Below are positions 8,120 through 17,283 of a DNA stretch of 64,000 nucleotides, piece by piece. The translations under genes were made by a program, and so were the position numbers. Each line of letters starts with the position of its first letter. Position 1 is the first letter of the stretch. The notes beneath the pieces were generated by a model. It made no database searches. It saw only the letters and a list, made by a program, of their open reading frames with translations, and was not told the DNA's origin. Location of the stretch: contig NZ_AP022848.1 of NCBI RefSeq assembly GCF_011764485.1, positions 3,748,001-3,812,000 of the forward strand, given 5' to 3'. This DNA comes from Bosea sp. ANAM02. Its GTDB lineage: Bacteria; Pseudomonadota; Alphaproteobacteria; Rhizobiales; Beijerinckiaceae.

Positions 8120-9532
8120 TCAATCCGAGGCGAGCACGGCGCCAGGATTGAGGATTCCCTTCGGATCGAGCGTCTTCTTCAGCGTCCGCATCAGGTCGAG
8201 CTCGACCGGATCCTTCACACCCGGCAGCAGGTCGCGCTTCAGGCGGCCGATGCCGTGCTCGGCCGAGATCGAGCCGTGCAGTTCGGCGACGATGGCGTGG
8301 ACCGCCTCGTTCATCTCGCTCCAGCGCGCGAGGAAGCCGGCCTTGTCGGCGCCGAGCGGCTGGCTGACGTTGAAATGGATGTTGCCGTCGCCGAGATGGC
8401 CGAAGGGCACGGGCCGGCAGCCCGGCACCATCGCCTCCACCGTCGCGATGGCCCGCGCCAGGAACTCCGGTGTCGCATGTATCGGCACGGAGACATCGTG
8501 CTTGATCGAGCCGCCCTCATAGGTCTGCACCTCCGAGAGCATCTCGCGCAGCTTCCAGAAATCGGCGCGCTGTGTCAGCGAGCCGGCCAAGGCCGCATCG
8601 GTGACGATGCCCTTCTCCAGGGCCTCGCCGAGGAAGGCCTCGACATGCTCGTCGAGCCCCGAGGCCTGCTGGGCCGAGATTTCCATCAGCACATACCAGG
8701 GCGAGAGCTCGGAAAGCGGATCGCGCGTGCCGGAAGCATGGCGCAGGACGAAATCCATGCCGATGCGCGGCATCAGTTCGAAGGTGGTGAGCATGCCGCC
8801 GGCGCCGGCCTTGGCGGCGTTCAGCAACTCGAGCGCCGCTGCCGGATCGGGCACGGCGAGGAAGGCGGTCGCACGCGCCGCCGGCGCGGGGAAGAGCTTG
8901 AGCACGGCGGCGGTGATGATGCCGAGCGTGCCTTCGGCGCCGATGAAGAGGTTCTTCAGGTCGTAGCCGGTATTGTCCTTGCGGAGCTGGCGCAGGCCGT
9001 TCCAGATGCGGCCGTCCGGCAGCACGACCTCCAGCCCCATGCAGAGCTCCCTAGCATTGCCATAGGCCAGAACGGCGGTGCCGCCGGCATTGGTCGAGAG
9101 GTTGCCGCCAATGGTGCAGGACCCTTCCGAGGCCAGCGAGAGCGGGAAGAGCCGACCGGCGGCCTCCGCCGCATCCTGCGCGCGCTTCAGCGTGACGCCG
9201 GCCTCGACGATCATCGTGTCGCCATCGGTATCGACGGCGCGGACCTTGTCGAGGCGCTGCAGCGAGAGGATAATTTCCCTGCCCTCGGAAATCGGGATCT
9301 GGCCGCCGACGAGGCCGGTATTGCCGCCCTGCGGCACCAGCACCGTGCCGGTCTCGGCCGCGAGCTTAACCAGCTCCGCGACCTCGGCGGTCGAGCCGGG
9401 GCGGGCGATGCCTCGCGCCTTGCCGCGGAAGAGATCGCGCCATTCCTTGAGATAGGGCACCATCGCGTCGGCATCGGTGATGATGTTCTTGCTGCCTACG
9501 ATTCCGGCCATGCGATCGAGAATTGCGCTCAT
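8120..9532 (-). CDS. FAD-binding oxidoreductase (GlcD / D-2-hydroxyacid dehydrogenase family)
   Basis: 470-aa flavoenzyme. The FAD_binding_4 (PCMH) domain fills about residues 40-220, with PQGGNTGLVGG, GSCTIGGNLSTNAGG and GAEGTLGIIT. The FAD-oxidase C-terminal domain carries HLGDGNIHFNV and a final SAEHGIGRLKR segment. This matches D-lactate, glycolate or D-2-hydroxyglutarate dehydrogenases, which feed electrons to quinone or electron-transfer flavoprotein. Because it is a single subunit without GlcE/GlcF neighbours, a D-2-hydroxyglutarate or D-lactate enzyme is more likely than glycolate oxidase. Substrate remains an inference. ATG start; a family A repeat lies upstream. Confidence 0.92.
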   Translation of the reverse strand: MSAILDRMAGIVGSKNIITDADAMVPYLKEWRDLFRGKARGIARPGSTAEVAELVKLAAETGTVLVPQGGNTGLVGGQIPISEGREIILSLQRLDKVRAVDTDGDTMIVEAGVTLKRAQDAAEAAGRLFPLSLASEGSCTIGGNLSTNAGGTAVLAYGNARELCMGLEVVLPDGRIWNGLRQLRKDNTGYDLKNLFIGAEGTLGIITAAVLKLFPAPAARATAFLAVPDPAAALELLNAAKAGAGGMLTTFELMPRIGMDFVLRHASGTRDPLSELSPWYVLMEISAQQASGLDEHVEAFLGEALEKGIVTDAALAGSLTQRADFWKLREMLSEVQTYEGGSIKHDVSVPIHATPEFLARAIATVEAMVPGCRPVPFGHLGDGNIHFNVSQPLGADKAGFLARWSEMNEAVHAIVAELHGSISAEHGIGRLKRDLLPGVKDPVELDLMRTLKKTLDPKGILNPGAVLASD

Positions 9533-9569
9533 CCTGAAGCCCTGCCCTCAAAAACGGTTTCGAACCCTC

Positions 9570-9688
9570 AGCCCTCATCCTGAGGAGCAGGCCGGAGGCC
9601 TGCGTCTCGAAGGATGCTCCAGATGGTTCCGGAGCCTCCTGGAACATCCTTCGAGACGCCCCTGACGCGGCTCCTCAGGATGAGGCCT
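9570..9688. repeat. Family A palindromic element, copy 3
   Basis: 119-bp palindrome between two minus-strand genes (RNA methyltransferase 3' end and FAD enzyme 5' end). The variable tip pairs are gccggaggc on the left and cctgacgcgg on the right. Confidence 0.92.
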
Positions 9689-9702
9689 ATGGTTCGAGCC
9701 GG

Positions 9703-10941
9703 TTATCCCTTCCTGCCCCGCCGGAACACGCCGACGAGCTCGACATGAGCGGAATAGCGGAACTGGTCGACCGGCGTCACGGCCTCCAGCGCATAGCCAC
9801 CCGCAACGAGGGTCGCAGCGTCGCGGGCGAAGCTCGCCGCATCGCAGGAGACGTAGATCACGTCCCTGACCTTCGAGGCCGCCAGCCGCCTGACCTGCGC
9901 CTCCGCGCCGGCGCGGGGCGGATCGAGCACGATCACGTCGAAGCCGTTGAGCTCGTGCTCCAGCAGCGGGCGGCGGAACAGGTCGCGCGTCTCGGTCGCG
10001 ATCGGCTTCAGGCCCTGCGTCGCACCGGCGCCCTTGGCGAGCGCCAGCATCGCCGCCTTATCGCTCTCGATGGCCAGCACCTGCATGTGCTCGGCCAGCC
10101 GGAAGCTGAACGGGCCGCAGCCGGCGAAGAGATCGGCCGCGCGCTTGCCCTTGGGCAGAGCCGCCGTGACGAGCCCGGCCAGTACCTCCTCGCCCGCGGC
10201 CGTCGCCTGCAGGAAGCCGCCCGCGGCCGGCGCGACCAGCGCCTTGCCCATGCGCTGCAAGGGCGGACGGCGCTCGACGACGATCTCGCCATGGTTCGAA
10301 AGCCGGGCGAGATCGAGCCGTTCGGCGAGCTGCGTCAGAGCGAGCCGCAGCTTGTCGCCGAGCGGGCCATGGCCGCGGATATCGACATCGAGCCCGGCTT
10401 CCGAGGCGGTGACCTGGATATCGAGCGGCTTGTTGGCGCCGCCCATGCGGTTCGCCAGCATCAGGGCGACGGCGGGCGCGCGATCGAGCCCCGGCGCCAG
10501 CACCGGGCAGGCCTCGACCGAAATCAGGTCATGGCTGCGCGCCGCCATGAAACCGACGACCATCGCCTCGCCCTGACGGCGGGCATGGAAGGTGACGCGG
10601 CGACGGCCCGCGCCATGAGCATCGACGAGATCGGCGACCGGCGCCTCGATGCCGGCGCGGCTCAGCGCGGTCACGACCTGCTGTCGCTTCCAATCGCGAT
10701 AGAGGCCGGGCGCCATGTGCTGGGCGGCACAGCCGCCGCAACGGGTGAAGAGCGGGCAGATCGCGGCGATGCGCGACTCGGAAGGCGCGATGATCTCGAC
10801 GAGCTGGCCGCGCTCGCCATCGACCACGGCGCGCACGGTCTCGCCCGGCAGAGTATAGGGAATGAAGACGCTGCCGGAGGCGGCCTGCACGATGCCGTCG
10901 CCCTTCTGGCCGAGGCGATCGACAGTCAGGATTTCGTTCAT
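9703..10941 (-). CDS. Class I SAM-dependent RNA uracil-C5 methyltransferase (TrmA/RlmD/RumA family)
   Basis: 412-aa RNA m5U methyltransferase. An N-terminal [4Fe-4S] motif is visible: Cys62, Cys68 and Cys71 in CPLFTRCGGC, with a fourth Cys near 145 in VEACPVLAPG. The SAM motif is LFAGCGPFSFRLAEH. The catalytic region has DPPRAGAEAQV and the nucleophile Cys in YVSCDAASFARD. It methylates uridine in tRNA or 23S rRNA; which one is not resolved. The open frame extends 208 codons further upstream, but the start is MNEILTVDRLGQKG: this is the family N-terminus, and the upstream extension lies antisense to cysK. It is divergent from cysK. Confidence 0.93.
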   Translation of the reverse strand: MNEILTVDRLGQKGDGIVQAASGSVFIPYTLPGETVRAVVDGERGQLVEIIAPSESRIAAICPLFTRCGGCAAQHMAPGLYRDWKRQQVVTALSRAGIEAPVADLVDAHGAGRRRVTFHARRQGEAMVVGFMAARSHDLISVEACPVLAPGLDRAPAVALMLANRMGGANKPLDIQVTASEAGLDVDIRGHGPLGDKLRLALTQLAERLDLARLSNHGEIVVERRPPLQRMGKALVAPAAGGFLQATAAGEEVLAGLVTAALPKGKRAADLFAGCGPFSFRLAEHMQVLAIESDKAAMLALAKGAGATQGLKPIATETRDLFRRPLLEHELNGFDVIVLDPPRAGAEAQVRRLAASKVRDVIYVSCDAASFARDAATLVAGGYALEAVTPVDQFRYSAHVELVGVFRRGRKG

Positions 10942-11082
10942 GGCGAGCCTCGGAGAAGAATCGTCTCCGGCTTGCTGTTTGGCGACTGGCATTGTTCCGA
11001 ACTCGGGGCGCAGAGCCCGCTTACTGATGACCGCTGAGAGGCTTTCGCCTATCAGGTCGGAGAGACATTGGGAAATCCGGCC

Positions 11083-12129
11083 ATGACTATCCGCAACAGC
11101 GTCATCGAAGCGATCGGCAATACCCCGCTCATCAAGCTCGAACGCGCCTCTGCCGAGACCGGCTGCGCCATCCTCGGCAAGGCCGAGTTCATGAATCCCG
11201 GCCAGTCGGTGAAGGACCGCGCCGCGCTCGCCATCATCCGCGATGCCGAGGCGAAGGGGCAGTTGAAGCCGGGCGGCGTCATCGTCGAGGGAACGGCGGG
11301 CAATACCGGCATCGGCATCGCGCTCGTCGGCAATGCGCTGGGCTATCGCTCGGTGATCGTCATCCCGGAGACGCAGAGCCAGGAAAAGAAGGACATGCTG
11401 CGACTGGCCGGCGCGACGCTGGTCGAGGTGCCGGCCGCGCCCTATGCCAATCCGAACAACTACGTGAAGGTCTCCGGCCGCCTCGCCGAGGAACTGGCGA
11501 GGACGGAGCCCAACGGCGCGATCTGGGCCAACCAGTTCGACAATGTCGCGAACCGGCAGGGCCATATCGACACGACTGGCCCGGAAATCTGGGAACAGAC
11601 CGCGGGCCAGGTCGACGGCTTCATCTGCGCGGTCGGCTCAGGGGGAACGCTGGCCGGTGTCGGCATGGCGCTGAAGGCGCGCAATCCCCAGGTGACGATC
11701 GGCCTCGCCGACCCGATGGGCGCGGCGCTCTATTCCTACTACACGAACGGCGTGCTCAGATCCGAGGGCTCCTCGATCACCGAGGGCATCGGCCAGGGCC
11801 GGATCACCGCCAATCTGGTCGATGCACCGGTCGATATCGCCTTCCAGATCCCGGATGCGGAAGCGGTGCAGATCGTGTTCGACCTGCTGGAGCAGGAGGG
11901 CCTGTGCCTCGGCGGCTCGTCCGGCATCAATGTCGCCGGCGCGATCCGGCTGGCGCAGCAGATGGGGCCGGGCCACACCATCGTGACGGTGCTCTGCGAC
12001 TACGGCACGCGCTACCAGTCTAAGCTGTTCAACCCGGACTTCCTGCGCGCGAAGAACCTGCCGGTTCCCGGCTGGCTGGAGCGCGACGGCTCGGCGCTGA
12101 AACAGGTCGTCGGCAGGGTGATGGCCTGA
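11083..12129 (+). CDS. cysK: Cysteine synthase (O-acetylserine sulfhydrylase)
   Basis: PLP-dependent fold-type II enzyme of about 348 aa. It makes cysteine from O-acetylserine and sulfide. Lys44 in NPGQSVKDRAA is the Schiff-base lysine. GTAGNTGIG binds the substrate carboxylate, and GSGGTLAGVG binds the PLP phosphate. The start is ATG at 11083 (MTIRNSVIEAIGNTPL). A TTG five codons upstream at 11068 has a better-placed GGAGAG, so the N-terminus may be longer (MGNPA-). It is divergent from the RNA methyltransferase across about 140 bp. It could be CysK or a CysK-like isoform; the motifs do not separate these. Confidence 0.94.
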   Translation: MTIRNSVIEAIGNTPLIKLERASAETGCAILGKAEFMNPGQSVKDRAALAIIRDAEAKGQLKPGGVIVEGTAGNTGIGIALVGNALGYRSVIVIPETQSQEKKDMLRLAGATLVEVPAAPYANPNNYVKVSGRLAEELARTEPNGAIWANQFDNVANRQGHIDTTGPEIWEQTAGQVDGFICAVGSGGTLAGVGMALKARNPQVTIGLADPMGAALYSYYTNGVLRSEGSSITEGIGQGRITANLVDAPVDIAFQIPDAEAVQIVFDLLEQEGLCLGGSSGINVAGAIRLAQQMGPGHTIVTVLCDYGTRYQSKLFNPDFLRAKNLPVPGWLERDGSALKQVVGRVMA

Positions 12130-12224
12130 GGCCGCCGCCGCGCCTTGCCGGAAAAGTGATTTCCTCGGAGATCGAACGGTTCTAGCCTGCACTCCGATGA
12201 TCCAGCGATCGGCGAGGTGATCGC

Positions 12225-13283
12225 ATGTCAGTCTCGGAAGTCCGACTCAGCCCCTCCGTCACTCGGGAAACGGTGTACGCCGCCCTGCCGCCCGAACCGG
12301 ACCACCTGCAGCAGGATGGCGTCGTCGCGTCCGGCGTCTATGTCCATGGCGTGCGCGTCGCCGACATCCCGGTCACCGAAGCCGGCGAATGGGCGCGCAA
12401 GGACGACCATGTCGTCTGGATCGGGCTTTGCGAGCCGGAGCCTTCGCTGCTGCGCTGCGTGCAGCAGCAGTTCAACCTGCATCCGCTCGCGGTCGAGGAC
12501 GCCACCAACGCGCATCAGCGGCCGAAGCTCGAGCAATATGGCGACGCGCTCTTCGTCGTCGCCCGCACCGCCCAGTTGATCGACGGGCGCATCGCCTTCG
12601 GCGAGACGCATATCTTCGTCGGGCGCGGCTATATCGTCAGCGTCCGGCACGGTGCTTCGACCTCGTACAAATCGGTGCGGCAGCACTGGGAGACCTGCCC
12701 GACCTCGCTGGCGAAGGGCGAGGATTTCATCCTCTACGCGATCCTCGATTTCATCGTCGACAACTACATGCCAGTCTTGGAAGCGATCCATGACGAGGTC
12801 GAGGAGATCGAGGACAAGATCCTGGCCAAGCCGATGGCGCGCTCCGATATCGAGCGGCTCTACATGCTCCGGCGCGACCTGCTGCGCCTGCGCAACGCGG
12901 TCGCGCCCCTGGTCGATGTCTGCCAGCGCCTGATGAACGGCACCGTGCCGCAGGTCCGGCCGACGCTGGCGCCGATGTTCCGCGACGTGACCGACCATGT
13001 CCGCACCGTGCAGGAGAAGATCGACAGCCTGCGCGAGGTGCTGGCCTTCGCCTTCGAGGCGAGCCTGCTCGTCGGACAGAGCCAGGAAAGCCTGATCACC
13101 AAGCGCCTGGCGTCCTGGGCCGCCATCCTGGCCGTCCCGACCGCGCTCGCGGGCATCTACGGCATGAACTTCAAGAACATGCCGGAACTGGAGATGCCCT
13201 ACGGCTATTACGCCGTGATCGGCGTGATCGTGACATCCTGCGCCGTCCTCTACTGGCGCTTCAAACGGAACGGCTGGCTTTAG
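12225..13283 (+). CDS. CorA family Mg2+/Co2+ transporter (first copy)
   Basis: 352-aa CorA channel. A large cytoplasmic N-terminal domain with the long coiled helix (EAIHDEVEEIEDKIL) leads to two C-terminal transmembrane helices with the signature YGMNFKNMPELEMPYGYY. Pentameric CorA channels import Mg2+ and sometimes Co2+ or Ni2+. The C-terminus ends in basic FKRNGWL. GAGGTGA stands five bases before the ATG. A second CorA lies 1.9 kb downstream on the other strand beyond an SLC13 permease. The two share family motifs but differ throughout, so they are not a recent duplication. Confidence 0.94.
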   Translation: MSVSEVRLSPSVTRETVYAALPPEPDHLQQDGVVASGVYVHGVRVADIPVTEAGEWARKDDHVVWIGLCEPEPSLLRCVQQQFNLHPLAVEDATNAHQRPKLEQYGDALFVVARTAQLIDGRIAFGETHIFVGRGYIVSVRHGASTSYKSVRQHWETCPTSLAKGEDFILYAILDFIVDNYMPVLEAIHDEVEEIEDKILAKPMARSDIERLYMLRRDLLRLRNAVAPLVDVCQRLMNGTVPQVRPTLAPMFRDVTDHVRTVQEKIDSLREVLAFAFEASLLVGQSQESLITKRLASWAAILAVPTALAGIYGMNFKNMPELEMPYGYYAVIGVIVTSCAVLYWRFKRNGWL

Positions 13284-13334
13284 AGCCTCTCGCAAAACCC
13301 GGTGGGGTCTCTCGATGGGCTTTGTTTGAGGCTC

Positions 13335-15110
13335 TCAGAGCGGCCAGACCAGCAGGATCATCGGCACCGCGAGCAGGATGACCAGCAGGGAAAGCGGCGC
13401 GCCGAGCCGCGCATAGTCGCTGAAGCGATAGCCGCCCGGCCCCATCACCAGCGTGTTGCACTGGTGGCCGATCGGGGTGAGGAAGTCGCAGGCCGCGCCG
13501 ATCGCCACCGCCATCAGGAAGGCATCGGGATTGTAGCCGAGGTTCTTCGCAAAGCCCGCGCCGATCGGCGCCATGACGAGCACGGTCGCGGCATTGTTGA
13601 GGAAGGGCGTCACCGCCATGGCCGCGACGAGAATGAGCGCCACGGAGGCCCAGCCCGGCAAGCTGCCGCCGACCATGGCAAGCCATGAGGCGAAGAGTTC
13701 GGTCGTGCCGGTCGTCCGCAGCGAATCGGACACCGGGATCAGCGCCGCCAGCATGAGCAGGATCGGCGCATCGATATTGTTGTAGGCCTCGCGCAGGGGC
13801 ACGCAGCGAAAGGCGATCAGCAGCACGGCCGCGGCGAAGAAGACGAGCGGAACGGGAGCGAGCCCCGCAGCGAGCGCGACGATGGTCGCCAGCGTGATCG
13901 TCACGGTGAGCACGACGCGGCGGGTGGAGCCGAGCCTCACGAAGCGATCGGCCAAGGGCAGCAGGTTGAGTTCGGACAGTCTTTCCGGAAGCTGCTTCTC
14001 TTCGCCCTGGATGACGACGATGTCACCGGCCCGCAGGCGGATGTCGCGGAGCCGCTGCGTGAAGCGCTCACCCGAACGGCTGATCGCGATCATGTTGACG
14101 CCGAAGCGGCTGTGCAGGGCGATATCGCCGGCGGACTGCCCGATCAGTGTCGAATCCGGGCCGATGATCGCCTCGGCGATGCGATCGGGATCGAGCGTAT
14201 CCTCCTTCTGGGTCGGACGGTCCTTGCCGGTGAGATCGAGCCCACCTTCCGCGACGACCCGTTCCAGAACGGCGGCGTCGCCGCGCAGAAGCAGGATGTC
14301 GCCGGCCTTGAGCGAGGCATCGGGCAGCGGTGCCTGGACGCGGCGCTCGTTACGCAGGATCGAGACGATCTCGATGGCGTCGCCGCCGATCGCCTTCAGG
14401 TCGGCGACCGTCTTGCCCGCAAGCGGCGACTTCTCGCGCAGCGTGGCCTCGGTCAGGTAGTCCTTGATGTCGATCGCCTGATCGAGCGAGACCGCGCCGC
14501 GGCGATCGCGCGGCAGGAGGCGATAGCCGACGCTGAGGAAGAGGCAGCCGGCCACGGCCACGACGATGCCGACCGGCGCGAAATCGAACATGCGGAAGGG
14601 CTCCCCGCCGAGCTCCTGCCGGACGCGGGCGACGATGACGTTCGGCGAGGTGCCGACCAGCGTGACGATACCGCCGAGCAGCGAAGCAAAGGCCATCGGC
14701 ATCAGGAAGACGGAGGGCGATTTCCCGCTCTTGCGGGCGAGCTGATAGGCGATCGGCAGCATCATCGCGAGCGCGCCGATGTTCTTGATGATCGCCGACA
14801 TCACGGCGACGACGAAGACGAGCAGCGGCAGTTGCAACTGCGTCGAGGTCAGGCCCGAACCCAGCTTCGAGAACAGCCGTTCGATGATGCGCGAGCGTGC
14901 CACGGCGGCGCTCAGCACCAAGGCGCTGCCGACGATGATGACGATATCGTCGGAGAAGCCCTTGAAGGCCTCGGTCGCCGGCACCAGCCCGAGCAGGACG
15001 GCGAGCATCAGCGCCAGCATCGCGACGATGTCGTAACGCAGCCGGCCCCACAGGAAGGCGGCCATCATGCCGGCGACGAGAAGGACGGAGAGAATCTGCG
15101 GCTGGGTCAT
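13335..15110 (-). CDS. SLC13-type permease with RCK_C (TrkA-C) domains
   Basis: 591-aa membrane protein of the DASS/SLC13 (CitT, ArsB-like) superfamily. About ten to twelve transmembrane segments are split into two halves by a cytoplasmic insertion at about residues 210-380. The insertion holds two RCK_C/TrkA-C domains (for example AGDILLLRGDAAVLERV and AGDIVVIQGEEKQLP). Conserved elements include FLNNAATVLVMAPI in the C-terminal half and LVGTSPNVIVA in the N-terminal half. Relatives transport sulfate, dicarboxylates or other anions with Na+. It lies 34 bp downstream of the second corA in the same direction, so the two may be co-transcribed. Substrate unknown. Confidence 0.93.
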   Translation of the reverse strand: MTQPQILSVLLVAGMMAAFLWGRLRYDIVAMLALMLAVLLGLVPATEAFKGFSDDIVIIVGSALVLSAAVARSRIIERLFSKLGSGLTSTQLQLPLLVFVVAVMSAIIKNIGALAMMLPIAYQLARKSGKSPSVFLMPMAFASLLGGIVTLVGTSPNVIVARVRQELGGEPFRMFDFAPVGIVVAVAGCLFLSVGYRLLPRDRRGAVSLDQAIDIKDYLTEATLREKSPLAGKTVADLKAIGGDAIEIVSILRNERRVQAPLPDASLKAGDILLLRGDAAVLERVVAEGGLDLTGKDRPTQKEDTLDPDRIAEAIIGPDSTLIGQSAGDIALHSRFGVNMIAISRSGERFTQRLRDIRLRAGDIVVIQGEEKQLPERLSELNLLPLADRFVRLGSTRRVVLTVTITLATIVALAAGLAPVPLVFFAAAVLLIAFRCVPLREAYNNIDAPILLMLAALIPVSDSLRTTGTTELFASWLAMVGGSLPGWASVALILVAAMAVTPFLNNAATVLVMAPIGAGFAKNLGYNPDAFLMAVAIGAACDFLTPIGHQCNTLVMGPGGYRFSDYARLGAPLSLLVILLAVPMILLVWPL

Positions 15111-15143
15111 CCGGCCTTCATCGTATCGCGCACGGCTTTCGCC

Positions 15144-16133
15144 TCACAGCCACTTCTTCCAGCGGAAGAACAGATAGGGCAGCACGGCAAAGAGGATCAT
15201 CAGCCCCACCGCCATGGGATAGCCCCACTGCCACTCCAACTCCGGCATCGTCCTGAAGTTCATGCCGTAGATCGAGGCGATCAGCGTCGGCGGCATCAGC
15301 GCCACCGAGACGACCGAGAAGAGCTTGATGATCTTGTTCTGCTCGATCGAGACCAGGCCAAGCGTGGCGTCCATCATGAATTGCAGCTTGTTGGACAGGA
15401 AGGCGGCGTGCTCCTCGATCGCCTGCACGTCGCGCACGGCGGAACGCCACTCGGCCGAGAAGCCGGTCTGCGCCTTCTTCGGCCGCGTATAGTTGGCGGA
15501 GAGGAAAAGCAGCACCCGCTCGACCGAGACCATGCTCTCGCGGACATTGGAGATGATGTGCTCGTACTGGCCGATCTTCTGGATCACAACCTGATAGACG
15601 CCGCCGCGCTCGACATCCTGGCCGCGCCCGGCGAAAACCCGGCGCGAGGCGATGTCGATCCTGTCGCCGACGCCGCGCAGCACCTCGGCGGCCCGGTCGA
15701 CGATCGCCTCGATCAGCCCGTCCAGCACCGCTTCCGGCTGCTGGCCGCAGCCGCCGGGCTTGGTCGCGCGGTTGAGGAAGATGTTGAAGGCGCCCGGCTC
15801 GTCATAGCGCACCGTCACGAGCGCCTTGTCGGTCAGGATGAAGGTAACGTCCGCCAGCAGCGGGACGATGGTATCCGACTGGCAGATGATCCGCGCCGTC
15901 ATGTAGCGCGCGCCGTTCTCGGTATAGATGATCTCGGAAGGCTCGAGATCATGCATCTCCTCGCGCGTCGGGATCGAGATTCCCAAATGCTTCTCGACCC
16001 GCCTGTCCTCCTCCGGCGTCGGATTGAGCAGGTCGATCCAGACGACGTCCTCGGGAAAATCCCCGTAGGCGTCGAGTGCGCCGAGGCGAAGCTTGTCGCG
16101 CGAATCGGGGCATGTGCCGTGAATGGTCAGCAT
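15144..16133 (-). CDS. CorA family Mg2+/Co2+ transporter (second copy)
   Basis: 329-aa CorA-type channel with the signature YGMNFRTMPELEWQWGYP and two C-terminal helices, ending in FFRWKKWL. The N-terminal cytoplasmic domain starts MLTIHGTCPDSRDKL. No strong ribosome-binding site stands before the ATG. It is upstream of the SLC13/RCK permease with a 33-bp gap, suggesting a two-gene transcript. Together with the convergent first corA this gives two divalent-cation channels within 4 kb. A role as efflux or Co2+ channel is possible but cannot be settled from sequence. Confidence 0.93.
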   Translation of the reverse strand: MLTIHGTCPDSRDKLRLGALDAYGDFPEDVVWIDLLNPTPEEDRRVEKHLGISIPTREEMHDLEPSEIIYTENGARYMTARIICQSDTIVPLLADVTFILTDKALVTVRYDEPGAFNIFLNRATKPGGCGQQPEAVLDGLIEAIVDRAAEVLRGVGDRIDIASRRVFAGRGQDVERGGVYQVVIQKIGQYEHIISNVRESMVSVERVLLFLSANYTRPKKAQTGFSAEWRSAVRDVQAIEEHAAFLSNKLQFMMDATLGLVSIEQNKIIKLFSVVSVALMPPTLIASIYGMNFRTMPELEWQWGYPMAVGLMILFAVLPYLFFRWKKWL

Positions 16134-16241
16134 GAGCGCGAATCTCGCTTCACGGCCGGGATGGAGACGGGCAGGAACTCCGATATCGGGCGCGTGTCAA
16201 ACCGATGACGGCCGCCGCGCACAACGCCAACGAGCAAGCGC

Positions 16242-16395
16242 GGGAACCGCTCTCCTGTAAGGAGAGGGGGTCGGGGCGAGGTGTCGGCCGTTGGACCAGT
16301 TGCGTGTTGGCCTTACGGCAGCAGCGGTCAGATCACGGCAAAACGTCCAACGGCCTACCCCTCACCCTGCCCTCTCCCTCCAGGAAAGGGTTCCC
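16242..16395. repeat. Family D palindromic element, copy 1
   Basis: About 154-bp inverted repeat between the second corA and the SDR operon. The left arm includes ctctcctgtaaggagaggg and ggtgtcggccgttgga; the right arm includes tccaacggcctacccctcac and ccctctccctccaggaaagg. It is homologous to the element at 38244-38399. The rest of this 289-bp gap shows no gene. Confidence 0.88.
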
Positions 16396-16422
16396 CGCGC
16401 TCTTTTTGGATCGGCGTCGCGA

Positions 16423-17283
16423 TCACACCCCGCCCTTGACGCCCTGCGGCGGCAGGCTGTCGGCCGGCACGAAGAAATCCGGCATCAGCGGCACCGACGG
16501 ATCGACGCGGTACGGGCTGAAATCGGTGACGCCCTCGCCGGCCATGAAGCTGTCGTCGATCAGGAAATTGCCGGAGAATTCGCGGGACGGCTTCGAGAAG
16601 ATCATATAGGCGGCGTCGGCGAGGATTTCCGGCGTGCGGCTGGCCTGCACCATCTTGTCGCCGCCGAGCAGGTTCTGGACGGCCGCGGTCGCGATCGTCG
16701 TGCGCGGCCAGAGCGCGTTGACCGCGATGCCCTGGCGCGCCAGCTCGCCGGCAAGGCCGAGCACGCACAGGCTCATGCCGTATTTGGCGATGGAATAGGC
16801 CAGATGCGGCGCGAACCACTGCGTCTTCATGTCGAGCGGCGGCGAGAGCATCAGGATGTGGGGGTTCGCAGCCTTCTCGAGATGCGGAATGGCGTATTTC
16901 GAGACCATGAAGGTGCCGCGCGTGTTGATCTGATGCATCAGATCGAAGCGCTTCATGTCGGTCATCTGGGTGTTGGTGAGCTGGATCGCGCTGGCATTGT
17001 TCACGACGATGTCGATGCCGCCGAAGGTCTCGGCGGTCCTGGCGACCGCCTCGGCCACGCTCTGCTCGTCGCGGACATCGACCATCAGGGGCAGGCACTT
17101 GCCGCCCGCCGCTTCGATCTCGGCGGCGGAGGTGTAGATCGTGCCCGGCAGCTTGGGATGCGGCTCGGCCGTCTTGGCCGCGATGGTGACATTGGCGCCG
17201 TCCTTCGCCGCTCGGAGCGCGATGGCGAGACCGATGCCGCGCGAGCCGCCGGTGATGAAAAGCGTCTTACCCTTGAGCGACAT
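16423..17283 (-). CDS. SDR family NAD(P)-dependent oxidoreductase (HSDL2-like)
   Basis: 286-aa short-chain dehydrogenase. The Rossmann cofactor motif is TGGSRGIG near the N-terminus, NNASA follows, and the active-site YSIAK lies in AYSIAKYGMSL. The C-terminal part resembles the HSDL2/MaoC-linked subgroup active on lipid-type carbonyls. The start is MSLKGKTLF with a clear gggagg before it. The frame is open 54 codons further upstream, but that overlaps the neighbouring gene. Its first 17 bases overlap the end of the second SDR gene, indicating translational coupling in an acyl-CoA dehydrogenase-SDR-SDR operon. Substrate not determinable. Confidence 0.92.
   Translation of the reverse strand: MSLKGKTLFITGGSRGIGLAIALRAAKDGANVTIAAKTAEPHPKLPGTIYTSAAEIEAAGGKCLPLMVDVRDEQSVAEAVARTAETFGGIDIVVNNASAIQLTNTQMTDMKRFDLMHQINTRGTFMVSKYAIPHLEKAANPHILMLSPPLDMKTQWFAPHLAYSIAKYGMSLCVLGLAGELARQGIAVNALWPRTTIATAAVQNLLGGDKMVQASRTPEILADAAYMIFSKPSREFSGNFLIDDSFMAGEGVTDFSPYRVDPSVPLMPDFFVPADSLPPQGVKGGV

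Noticed and set aside
8045..9583. 512-codon plus-strand frame opposite the FAD enzyme
   Set aside because: Antisense shadow; the FAD-binding motifs on the minus strand decide the coding strand.
10942..11565. 208-codon N-terminal extension of the RNA methyltransferase frame
   Set aside because: It lies antisense to cysK and its intergenic region; the family N-terminus begins at MNEILTVDRL.
14112..16208. 698-codon plus-strand frame opposite the SLC13 and second corA genes
   Set aside because: Spans two real minus-strand genes and their gap; composition typical of GC-rich antisense frames.
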